DNA from: Aspidiotus rigidus
Taxonomy: Eukaryota > Arthropoda > Insecta > Hemiptera > Diaspididae
Length of the DNA stretch: 64,000 bases
Assembly: GCA_035079385.1 (NCBI GenBank)
Contig: JAVHKY010000004.1
Coordinates: forward strand, 16,461,001 to 16,525,000
Reading direction: 5' to 3'
Under the pieces are notes generated by a model. It saw only the letters and a list, made by a program, of their open reading frames with translations, ran no database searches and was not told the DNA's origin. The first letter of the stretch is position 1; each line of letters starts with the position of its first letter. Below are positions 9,410-21,700 of this stretch, in pieces. A program made the translations under genes and the position numbers.

Positions 9410-12400
9410 CTGAGTTAAGACGTCATTTTTACCGGGAAAACTTTGGAGCAGAAAGTTGAAAACGAAGAATAATTTCAAATTGTCAGTTTCAATCTAAGTT
9501 AGAATCTGGATTCTACTTGGGTAGCTCTCAATATAATCATCTGCCTACCGGTACGTGTATTGGGTAAGTGTAATTGATTTGGAACTTTTCCGCAAACATC
9601 TTCTTCAATCAAAAATTCATTTTACCGTGCGGCTACTTTCCGATGAATGTTTTATTATCTCTCAGAGATCTTATTTCATTAAGGCTATAGGTCTATCGAT
9701 TTGTTTTGAATTTCGACCAATTAATGGTGTGTTATGATTTGTCAGGAATGGTACAACGGTTTTAGCTTTTACTCAAGAGGTATGCCAATTTTCTGTTAGC
9801 TAGGTGCTTACCTACATAATTATTATTTAAAATCGGAACAAAGAAGTAGTTGTCATCCCCACCACGAACATTTTTCAATGGTATTTTATTCAGTCTGTCA
9901 GTCGACCAATATCTGTCAAAGTGTCGAATATCACTCACATTATATCAAGACTGAATTCTAAAAATTTACCTAGGTACCATTCATGTCCCTTAGCTGTACA
10001 TGATTGAATGATTCTAAGTACAAATATTTCTAAAACAGTATCTCAAGTATAGGCTATTGGGCTCCATATACGTACCGTGTAGACAGGTATGATATATTCA
10101 CGATCGCGTTATGCGATGGAGAGATATCATAAATTTGTTTCAATTTGGGCATAATTTGCGATTTATCTAAAAAAAACAGCGTTGAATTTCTCATTGGGAA
10201 ATGAACGAGTAGCTGTGCAACACAAATCGTTTTTCGATCTCTTATTTTCTTGATCATTCCGGAGCAGTAACGTGCCCTCACTGAATTTGATTATTATGTG
10301 CTTATGATGGATTCGCGAGACAATTATTTGATTAAAGCCAAAATATAAAAGGACTACAATATGCATGGTAAGATCATAGTTATTACGATGATACTAATGA
10401 AAGATATCGATCGATATGAAACTCAGAGAAGAAATAAGTATTCTCTCTTTATTAGATAAGTTGAAGTAGATAAATGTTCATATCACGAATATTTATTTCC
10501 CGATGAACTAAAAAATTGCATACAAAATGAAGGGCTGCTCTCGAAGCAGACGATCGAGATTCTCCTCAATTTTCTTCAATTATTATTTTTTTCTCAACTA
10601 AACGTAATATTCTGAAGCTTACACAAAGTATCGATTTTTCTCGTAGAATTTTTGTGCAGTAAACTTATAAGTAGTTGAAAAAAAAAAAAAAAATGATAGA
10701 AATAAACGGAAATTCAGCGGAGAGGAATCGCGAAAAATATCTATGGTACTATATATTATCATATTATTACAAATAATGTACCTAATTCGCGTCTATGAAA
10801 TTCGTTCTTCAATATTGTTCACTTATTATACCTCATTATCACTGGTAAATGAGGGGGAAAAACGCTTAGAAGGAATTTATGATTACAGTTAAATTTTATT
10901 CTTTTAGCCTAGAACCTTATTTTAGGCCTATTTTACATTTTGAACAAGCATCATTTTTTATCGCTAAAAATGGAAAGGAGCGAGTTATTTATAATTTTTC
11001 ATGGTCCACGATTTTTAGACCTGATCTCTTTGTGTTTGAAATTTTCTTGTTGAGAATTCGATTTCTAAGTTGTGTAATTGTCACGATTAAAGTGGATGAT
11101 CCGTAAAATAACCCAAATTAGTGCGAAAATGATACCAAGTTTCAGTGAATCTTCCTTTTTATTCAAGCTTGAATGAGGAAGTAAACATTATAATGCGGCC
11201 GCGTAGCTCATCAATTTTGGCTCTGTAAGCTATCGTTCCAATTTTCTTTTGAATTCCTACCATCTGCCGACGAACAATATTATTTTAAACGAGATATGAG
11301 AACTTTGTGAAGCATCGAATTTACCTTAAAATTTCGAAGTGTCAATGTCTTCGAGAGTCGATGTAAAGTGAAGAAATGCGAACGTAAAACGTGGGTTGTT
11401 CCGAGAAAAGCTTAAGATGAAAGAGAGAGGTAAATAATTAACTGGACTTTGAGAAATGAAGAAGCTAATACTCGCAAAAATAAGTTTATACGCCTTCGTC
11501 TTTCGGGTAGTTTCTCTCGAATTGTGAACTATCTTTTGCTCAACATCGTTGAATTCTATAATATTAAACCTACGCTATACGTCGAGACGATTATATTACC
11601 TATCTTCCCGATTCTCAGCGGGAATGTCCTGTCTTCTCGCTTTTGTCAGCAAAACAAGCAGATTTAATTACGAATTTGCCTTTTAGCCATTCACCCGCTG
11701 GCTTGTCTCTTCTGACAAATGTACCTACTATTTTGAATAATATTATGTTTTTCTCTCGCGATTATTCAATATCGTCTATTGACATCGCGATTAAGCGTCT
11801 TTTTTCTTGGAAGAAAGAGAGAGAGAGGGAGAATGGAAACAATTTTTCCAATTTCATTAGTGTTTAGCCTACAAACAAGGAAGTAGATGCATTCAAAGTG
11901 GTACATAGACCTGATTTTAAGGGTTGCACCTACACAAAACTTTTTCGCTTTACCAGTCAGAGAGGTGGGGGTCGAAGAGTTTTGAGGGCCTACCCAAAAA
12001 CTCAAAGCCAATCTCAGGCCTGGTGGTAAAATAAAAATTCCCTAAAGAAAAAAAACCGAAAAAACGACGCCTTTCTTCGTGGAGGTTTTTCTCTTCCCTC
12101 TTCTTCTTTTCTACGTTAATTGTGGCCTTTCATAGGAATGAGGATGCTTATTAAATGGGAGCCTCGCTAAGTTTTGCTAGTATCGAAATATGACAAGAAA
12201 CTATTCTCTCAAATCGAGGAAAAAAGAAACAAGAGTTTTCCGGCCCTCAACCATCGAGGAAGTGTCTTAGTCTCTTGATGAAGTTACACCCCACCCCCGA
12301 TATCTCCTCTAAAGACTCATATCTATTTCTCACTTAAATTCCCTTCTCATGAAGAATTCAAAATTTTTCTCAAGTCTCTAAAGTAGGTCAAGCCCACTCC

Positions 12401-12960
12401 AGCTTGTTTAGTATTCTGTTCGTCTCACATCTTGTTGTAAGCTCTACTTAACGAAAGACATTACCTACTTTTTCGGAAAATCTTTAGTGCTATCATCTAA
12501 ATGATCGTCCAGGAAGTTCATTCTTCTATAGAACGTCTTTTGTATCCAGACGTGCAGTTGAAAATTGGTGGAGAGTCTGCCACTCATATACGCCTTGGCA
12601 TGGTAGAAAATCAATTTCGGCCACAAAAATTAATTAAGGAAGACGAGTAGTCACTCTCGAAATAATAGATCGCGTCGAAAGTCGTTAATTAAATTTCATT
12701 CGAGAATATTACAGCTGTAACGCAGAATATAATAGACTCGCAAAAATGATCGCCCACTAGTATTAGAGAGCAGACTGGAGCGTGTGTCAGGTATTACATC
12801 GATAGACGATTACGCGTCCCGTAAACTTATGACGTCATTCGTGATCTGAACTTCAAGTTGAACGTCGTTAAGATTACCTAGACGAACTCAAGAGGTTGAG
12901 CGAAATTGACGATAATTATTCGTTCTTTTCAAAAACTAAAAAATAATACACGATTACCAA
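9410..12960. other. 3.5-kb stretch without recognisable features
   Basis: AT-rich sequence with many short random open frames on both strands and a short GA-rich run at 11815-11835. I found no splice-consistent exons, RNA gene, inverted repeat with target duplication or known protein motif. Confidence 0.4.
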
Positions 12961-12987
12961 GGGCAATAGATAGTTGTGGTTTTGTCA

Positions 12988-13025
12988 TCTTTATTTATTT
13001 ATTTATTTTATTTATTTATTTTAAA
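12988..13025. repeat. (ATTT)n low-complexity tract
   Basis: Runs of TTTATTTATTTA at 12988-13025, just before the TAA microsatellite. Confidence 0.8.
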
Positions 13026-13104
13026 TTTGTTTATATTTAAGTGGTGCCGCCAACAGTACATAGACCAATTAAAGGCGACACCACTCACAAAATTACAAAT
13101 GCAT

Positions 13105-13275
<171 letters not shown>

Positions 13276-13299
13276 TCATGAGCAGACATTATACACACA

Positions 13300-13323
13300 C
13301 ACCCCCACCAACACACACACACA
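13300..13323. repeat. (AC)n tract
   Basis: Short interrupted CA repeat (ACACACACACCCCC...) next to the TAA microsatellite. Confidence 0.75.
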
Positions 13324-13403
13324 AGTAACCGGTTCCTCCTTATTAGGGCACTCAACAAATGCACTAATTCTACTTTTAAAGGTAGACTGAAGATCTTATT
13401 ATA

Positions 13404-14140
13404 TCAGAACATCCAGACATGCAGATCTGAACTGTTTTTTCGACTGCGACAATATGTCAAGAGTATCCCCCCCAGGTTTCTTTCCAGGTCATTATAAAGG
13501 GCACATGCTCTGTTCACAAATGAGTGTTTCAGGGGTCCTTTGTTTGTATGACTTATGTAAAATGTTTCCCTAAGCCTTGCATTTAACCGCGGAACCCGTA
13601 AGGTGATCTCCTGAAGCAAGGCAGGATCCTTTTGCCCCTGCAAGACATCGTGCAGATAGTCGAGCATTGTCAGTTTACGTCTTTCCTGTAGTGAATAGAT
13701 TTTGAATCCTGCCAACAGATCGACGTACTCAATTTCGTGCGGGTAATACTGAAATATTTTCATGTACGTAAATTTCAAAAAACGACGCTGTATGTTTTCT
13801 AGAGCTTTCGAGTATTTGTCATATATAGGATCCCATATCAGCGCTCCAAATTCCATATTCGACCTCACGAAAGCATAATACAGGGTTAGGATGGTACGAA
13901 TATCTTTGAAGCCGTTAACATTCCTCATTACAAAACCCATTGCTCTTTTACTTTTACTGATTAATTGATTAGTATGTATATCAAAGTAAAGACGTTTGTC
14001 CATTATGATACCTAGGTCACGTACATAATCATTACGACAGAGAATTGTTTCAGTCATTCTATAATCATGCGTTATTAGTAATAAGGTTTAAATGTAAGAA
14101 ACTTCAGTTTTAAGTAATTGTAATCTACGTTTGAATTGCC
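13404..14140 (-). pseudogene. C-terminal reverse-transcriptase fragment of a CR1/Jockey-like LINE
   Basis: A 217-residue open frame (14057-13404) carries the conserved tail of many animal non-LTR RTs: VRDLGIIMDKRL, an LISKSKRAMGFVMRN block, YYAFVRSNMEFGALIWDP, ENIQRRFLKF and a VPRLNARLRETF segment. Coding similarity continues upstream to about 14140 in a shifted frame (HDYRMTETIL region). The catalytic FADD/YADD palm is absent, so this is a 5'-truncated, dead copy. It is unlike the I-type LINEs elsewhere in this window because it has no RNase H. Clade (CR1 or Jockey) is inferred from the thumb and tail motifs only. Confidence 0.8.
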
Positions 14141-15015
14141 CACAGAACGTAATATAGGCTATTTCAGTATTAACTTGGTATTTTAGACGTTGGGTACAGA
14201 AGAAAACCTATTCTATCGAAAATTTCTCCTTTTCTTTTATCGTTAAATTCTGTATATTTTTTTTACACTATCTCGCTCACAAGATTCGCCGAAAATAGAA
14301 TTATTTTTCGATCACCTGTTGGCATTGCATTGTTTATCTCCATACACCCGAACTTTAGTAAATCTATATCAAAACCTTTCGTATTACCTCCATAATAATA
14401 TTGTAATTTATCGCGTCGGTTAAATTGATCGTAAGATTGTGAAAAATCGTGACACCCGTCGAATTTCCGTTTCATTGCATGAATGAAAATTTTGAGCCGA
14501 ACGCGCAGCTTGCTTCTCGATACAAAACGCAACAAGCCATTCCGTATTCGAAACCGTTCAAATAAATTTTATTCGGATCTCATAAAGAGAATTCTTCAAT
14601 TAGGCAGGCTCGCAGCATCGTGCTTTGTAATTTAAAATATAAGCGTTTTAAACGGGCTGTCGTGGATTTCAGGTGAATATATTTCGCTGTAGCTCATGGA
14701 GGTGATTTAAATTAATGTTTTCGTTCGTCTTCCCTGAAAACGAGAATGAAAAAGAATGAGAAAAAAATTTGAACTTTAAGCTTCGACCTTTTTACTAAAG
14801 ATGGAGTGAAAATCGCATATTTGAAATGCCCTCAATTATTTTTCCTCTATCCCAGCATATTTATCAGTACAACTAGTATAAATAAAATAATATCTAAAGA
14901 GCTTCAATTATCAGTACCTAGTTTATTGTTAGAATAATAAGCGTGAACTCATGAGCCGCATTGTTTTTATTATTGAGATAATTATTGTGTTCCAAATTAC
15001 GATTTCTCAACTCAT
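14140..15015. other. no gene seen
   Basis: AT-rich DNA flanking the LTR element. The 90-residue open frame at 14535-14263 (-) shows no motif I recognise and no splice signals. Confidence 0.4.
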
Positions 15016-15019
15016 AACC

Positions 15020-17947
15020 TGTAGCGTCACAAATTACAGGTGCCGGGGAAATCTGCCTCGAACACTGGACCAAGCCTAAAGAGGGGGTCTCACCGCAAGA
15101 GGGAGAAAAATCCAGGGATGCCAGAACATTTTTTTTTTTTTAGTATGAGTCTAGAAATGCTCAAAACTAGGCCATAAGAAGTCAATTTAACAAATAAAAG
15201 GGAGAAAGCTTCAATCCAGTCCTCGAGAGAAAATACAGAAGTCCCGGATAATAAAATGTGATCGTACAATATTTGCGCTTTCGGGGAAGGACGATGCGCG
15301 CGGTTAAAATCCAACCCCTAACTGAATTTAAATAGGGCATATTCAGCAGACCTAAATAAAGAAAAATGAAATTAGACATAAAAATATACGAGAAGAGGGA
15401 TTTATTCCGAGATTACGAATAATGCACATTAATGCATCTTCAAAATTTATGTCAGTGGGCGTGAATTAATCACATGAAACCCAGAGAGTAAAAAAAAAAA
15501 AATTAGGAGGAATCCGAATAGGTCGGAAAAATAAGCGTGCAGGTGACACGTAAATAATATAAAAAAAATAAGATAATAAGAAGAAAAGTAATAACACAAA
15601 ATAATAAAAAAAATAACATAAATGGGGAATAATCCGCGAATGGCCAAATTCACCCTAGAAATCCAGGAAACTCACTTCAAGCAATTTTGTAGGCCCAGAT
15701 ATGAATCTCGGGGGAATGTAACCCCTAGTAACTTGTCCCGACATGGGGGAAACGGGAGGCAGGGAATCGAGCCTTCTTCCTCATACGTAATAAGGCGAAC
15801 TTGCACTCGATTAACTCTGGTTAACGAAAGTAACTAAGTAAAAAAAAATAATCAACATCAACTCGGGCGTAGCCCGGAAGGGTAGTGCCTAATAGTGGCT
15901 AATCGCAACTTCCAATAAACAAAAAAGGGCATTAAGTACAGCCTCGAGTGAAAGTAAAAAGTGGGTAGGGGATCAAACTCTCGTTCAGATAAGGTAAATT
16001 AAAACAAAGTAGAATAATATGAGTCATAGCAATCAGTAAGACAATGAACGAGAGATGGCCTAAAACCCGGATAAAAAATAAAAAAAAATCGCGCCAGAGC
16101 ATTCCAAAAAAAAAACAAAATTCGTAGTTCGAAGTGACGCAGGGAGAGGAGGCTCGATCTCCGTTCCCAAATTCAAAATAAACAATTTGGATTTTCGAAA
16201 TGGGGGGATGAGAATACATCAAATAGAATACGTACATACCGTACAACAGCTCCGAGGACGAAATGTGCACAAGTCGACGATCCGGAACTGAAAAAGAAAA
16301 GATTAAATCCTCTACAAACTCAGGAGAGGGTGCCTAGGGAATTCCTTGAATTTTTAGGAGTGAGATTCTAGAGAATTGAAAAAGTGTGGAAATACATAAA
16401 ATTAGACGTACTAAAAACGTTAAAAAAAAAAAAAATAAAAATAAGGAGAAATTAGACATAAAAAAAAAATATTCGATTGGACGAAACGATGAAAAATGTA
16501 CGGCGGCGTCGGCATGATGATGGTGATTGATTTGTGGCGGATGTTGAAAGGCTCGGTCCACTTGGTGGTCGAGGACCGGCCAGATTTACGAAATGGACGG
16601 ATTCACGGCATTGGCAATCGAAAGGGTGGGATGGTCCCACCAGAATGGCCTTTAGCCTGCCATGGATAGGTGATTTAGCACAGTCGAAAACATTTAAACG
16701 TGGTTAGTTCAAAAACTGAATACCCGAGATCAGCCAGCAAATTTTCACGGTAACGAGATAATTAGTATCGATCGCTATATTAACACGCACAATTCTTCAA
16801 CACGTGCGGAAAAAAGATAGGTCCGTTCGGGACTCAGAAAAATCGCACTTGACCCCAAACGAGATCATACTCCCAATTTACAGGAGGGAAAAGAAATTTC
16901 AATAAAAATTCAATGTTCGAATTTACGAGTTTCGGGCAGACGAGTATCAAATACGTAGATTCATTCGATTACGGTGACACAACCGGACAGAAGAAGAGCA
17001 CGGCGACTCGACCAGATTGACGAAAAAGCCAAAACAAGACTCTCTAACGAGAAGGATTACGCTCGACCAGCTCGCGGTACATCGCGATCCACTAGTCCCC
17101 AGAAACAGGGGTTGAAGCCAATCGTACGGACCAGTGGTCACGTGGACGACAAACCCAGCTTGTTGATAGGTGTAAGATAGAGACATCGAATCCGCCCTCT
17201 AACGCGTCGTTTGATGATGTCAGAGGAAGATGGAAGCCCAAAGGGTAACAGTCGATCGAAGAAGAAAACAGAGACAAGTAAAAGAGAGAGAGAGAATGAG
17301 AGAAATACGGAAAAATATTGAGAGGCCGATGAAAGACGCGACAGAGTACGAAAGGAACGAAAGGAAAAAAAAAATTGTATTGTCGGAGATCCGGACGCGA
17401 GGACGAATTCGAACAAAAAAGACATTAACGCAGTCAACATACCTGAACAGCGAACCTCAACCACGACCCAAGCGTCGGCGGCGTGATCCGCAAAGAACAA
17501 TTTATTCGGGAAATGAATTGAGGATGAGAGATAGCTGACTTTGTTACAAGGAATTTATTGAGGTCTGCATTCGGTTTATTATTAGTGTATTTAAAGAAAT
17601 ATTATAAAGAGCGGAAAGAGCGAGAAAAACAACTAAAATGAAGTTTCGACGGACTGCAGGATTATATTGCGAGGACGCTATTAATATACATGCAGCTGCA
17701 CGAGGTCGAAAGACAGGAACTGAATGAAATAGAGAAGAAAAAAAAAAAAAAAAATTAGAAAATTGGGACGGGAACGGAATGAAAAGAGTAGAGTGAAGCC
17801 TAGGTTCGCGTCCAATCTCGAATATGCCGACGAATGTCGACGAATTCGAAAAATATCTACGTCGAGCTGGTCTTGAACACATATCCTTTTACGGGGACAA
17901 AACAAAAACGGCTCGATCAAATCGAATATCGAATTTGTGACGCTACA
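15020..17947 (-). repeat. 3' LTR (2,928 bp)
   Basis: Near-identical partner of 25796-28724. An LTR of 2.9 kb is long for Ty3/gypsy, where a few hundred to about 1,500 bp is usual. The + strand is strongly purine-rich, which produces many chance open frames (for example an Arg/Lys-rich one at 17230-17538). Because both LTRs carry the same frames, their conservation is no evidence for coding. Confidence 0.95.
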
Positions 17948-18743
17948 GCATGCCCCTATAAATTTTGAAAAAGACTGTAGGGATGTTTCGGAATTTATAT
18001 ACTAATAGCGTCGGTATTTCGAGCCCCATATCCACCATCATGCCATCGTCGCACTGAAAACATAATTCGCAGAAAAATAAAACATAATGAATAAAATATG
18101 AGAATAAAACTAAATAAGAGTGAGTTGATAAAAGAACTAATATAATTATACTCTAAATATATTTCACTAGACCACCACCTACTACCGTGATAATAAACTG
18201 GTAGAGGGGAAACAAGAGAAAGAAAATATTCATTGACACATCAAGGTAAAAACTTCAAAAGTGAGTAAGTCCGGAATAAGCAAATCGAAGGAGCAAGAAA
18301 ATAAAATCATGGTTAGATGAGACGTCAATCCTACGATAACCAACCCGACACGGAGGTCTGAGTTTTGAGCAGCACGAGATGTCTAGGAATCTACGTAAAA
18401 CGCGATTTTCCAGCTCTCTGCCGTTCTCCTCAAGGCTTAGAGGTTACACGTAAGACGACAAATAAGTCACGAGACGAGTTTCCACTTCCGCGGTCCGCCA
18501 TGTCCAATTGACTAGCCGCTCGGTTCGCTTTGGCAATGTAGAGTTGCGTAATAGCATTGCTCCTATCTACCTCAGCTACCGTCGCAGCAGGGAAGGGCGC
18601 TTTCATGGCCTCGATCTCGTGACTTTTCTTTGATCACAAGGATACTGTCGGATAAAACTAAAAGGAACAAAGAAGAAAAAGACGGAAGGAAGATTGTAAC
18701 GAAAAAATACGTAGTGGGGAAAGAGAAGGAATAACGAATGAGT
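17948..18743 (-). other. 3' untranslated region and polypurine-tract area of the LTR element
   Basis: About 800 bp between the pol stop and the 3' LTR. Directly before the 3' LTR the minus strand reads ATAGGGGCATGC, a weak, short candidate polypurine tract. I see no env-like frame here. Confidence 0.6.
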
Positions 18744-21700
18744 TTACTCTTCGCTTTTTCGATCGATCCGCCTCATCAAGAGAAGCTGCCGAACATTGGC
18801 GATAATTTCAGGACCTGAGCCATCGAGGTTTCTGAGGAGATAAGCATTCGACCCGATAGGTTTGATGACCAGATATTCTCCATCATATTTTTTATAAAAC
18901 TTTTTTGTTAACCCAAAGTACGCTTGCGAGATCCCGTGGTTCTTTAATGCGACGACATCACCGGTTTTATAAGACGTGAAGTTCTTACTAGAGATAGCGG
19001 CCCGATGAGACAATCGCAGGAAATCGATTTTTTTAGACAAAGCCACGTAAGCGATAAGAACTTCGCGTCGCGTAAGTGAGGCGGTATTTATCCCTGACCA
19101 TTCTGAATATTCTCGAATACAGGTATGGGCCATGTAATCCGCCTCCAGATTCCCGAAGTCGATCGTATGTCCATAGACATGTTTCAAGAGAACATGGTCA
19201 TGGTCAAATAGATTGATGGCATGTTTGAGTAGGGACAGCCATTCGTAATTTTCGTATTGGCCAAATCGGGGGTTCTCATCGCGGAGTAGTCCTTCATTGA
19301 CTAAATCAACTACGTACGCGGAATCGGTGTGTACTATTATTTTCGAGACTTTGTGGGCATGAGCAATTTCGAGTGCCCGTATCACTGCAAAAATCTCGGC
19401 TTGATTGTTGGTAAGCGTAGGTCTCACGACAGTCGCACAATTCGCTCCGTGATCCTGAGCAACCCATACTGCGATCGCTGAAATCGTATTACCAGTCTGA
19501 GGAGTTGATACAGAGCCGTCGCAGAAGATATGAGCCCGACCATTCTCGTCGAAAAAGAATTTCAAGCGAGATGCCTTCACTGTCGATTTTATTTCGTAAT
19601 TCGTCACATCTTCTTCTAGCAAAGTGATTCGTTGTTTGATGAGCGTGAAAGGGTTCTTGGCATGCAAGGGGATGTTGGCGATCGGAAGGGGGTTGATCTC
19701 GTCGATTCCCAATATTTGGTTAGGGGAATAGCCGTGACTCTTAGGCAGAGAATTCAGAGCCTGCTGAATATCCTTCAATTCTCGATGCCATTTCGAGTGA
19801 TCATTCACATGGCGATTAGAAGAATTAATTCGTAGACGAAGTTTCTCTCCTAGATCGCGCATAACTCTCTCCACTGGATTAGCTGAAGGGTTATACTTAG
19901 CGGTAAATTTCGGCTTGATATTCAACCCATGGAGGTATTCAACCCATTTATTCGACCTGAATTGTTTCGCGTTGTCGCTAAGGACTGCCTTCACTACAAT
20001 TGCGAGCCCATCGTAATCATGGAGGACACGCCCAAGTGCGCGGATGAAAGAGTCGGCAGTCATGGACCTGATAGGCTGGAAAGAAACGTATCCAGACAAT
20101 CGATCCATGGCCACAAACACCGCTATTATACCTCCACGTTTCAAGGGTAGGGGTCCAAATATATCGACCGATAAGATTTCTCCAGGATGTGATGCTTCGA
20201 TACGATCCTTTATCGGGACAATCGATTTATTTGTAGACTTACAATGCTTGCACTGGACACATTTTCCCACCACTTGTCCGACGTGTCTTTTGAGGTCCCT
20301 CGCGTAGAATTGTCGCTTGATCAGGTCGGTGGTTTTCTCGATACCTGGGTGAACATAGAATTCGTGGAAGAACGAGATGAGATCAGGTAGTGCGTGAGAC
20401 GGCACGACCAGCAGACAAGTATCGTCCTCCATCTTACGAAATAGTTTTCTGTCCACGATACAGAACTGCGAATTGTCACCTTTTTCGCACTGTTCCATGG
20501 CCTTCTTACAAAAGATATCCGACTTTTGGTGAACGCTGATACTGTCAAACAGGTGGATGAGTAGCTCTGATGGCTCATCTCCCAAGGTCAACGCGATAGC
20601 GCGAAAACTATCACAGTCAGAGCAATCGTTAACGGGGTGGGTTTCATCAACCGGGATAGAGTCCGGCTCTACACTCTCCCAGAAACAAAGAGAGGGTTCA
20701 AACTCTGTTTGTTTAGCGATAGCGTCGAACTCCTCAACCGTTTTCATTACCCGGTCGAACAGTTTATCATCGCTAGTCCGAGGGAGGATGTTGAATGAGT
20801 TTATGAAGACGTACCATTTAGCACAAAGAGCGTTAACCGGAACATACTCCTTGGCTCGCTGAAGGATAGCTGACGAACTTTTGTTGAGAATAATGGGATA
20901 GCCTAGCAACAGATTCCTGTACCGTTTTAGTACCGAATATATGGCAAACATCACTTTTATATCAGTGGGTTTCTCGATAACATTGGGCCCGAGCCGTGAA
21001 CTCAAAAGAGTAATAACGTTCAGATGATCTTCAACTTCTGACCGTTGGGCAATACACCCTGTGAATGACGCATCGTGCGCCTCAATAAATAGTTCGAAGG
21101 GCAGTTTGTATGAAGGCTGAGTGAGCTTGAAATCTTTGAAAAACTCTTCCTTCAGATGATGATAGGCTTTTTCGTGCGAGGGCCCCGTCTTTATAGGGGG
21201 AGGACACGAAAGCAATTCAACGATTGGTCCAACGATCTCGGAATAATTCGGGATAAAGCGGGAATACCAGTTCATGAACCCGATTAATTGCTGGACAGAT
21301 CGCTTAGTGGGAAGAGCAAATTGATTTCCTTTAAAATATCGTTCTTCGAATTTTCTAAAGAAGGTACCCTTATCAAGGTTTTTCCCAATGAGACCATCCG
21401 AGACGATATGTCTTATATACTTTATGCGTTTTTGAAATAGCTCAGTTTTCTCAAGCGAAAGAGTCATTCCGGATTCATAGATATTCTTAATCGCCTGAAC
21501 TAGATGGCGAAGGTGCGTGGCGAAGTCATCGGTTTGAATTTTAACGTTATCCACGTATGCCTTAACGAAATGTGGATCAACGTCGCGAAAGATAACCTTA
21601 CGGACTATGCGATTAAACACCGACCCGCTGACCTTAGTTCCGAAAGGGAGACGCTTATAGACGTAGGTAGTGTGATCTATTTGGACACCGAGAAAATGAC

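Noticed and set aside
17230..17538. 102-residue Arg/Lys-rich frame in both LTRs
   Set aside because: It lies antisense in a purine-rich LTR; duplication follows from LTR identity, not selection.
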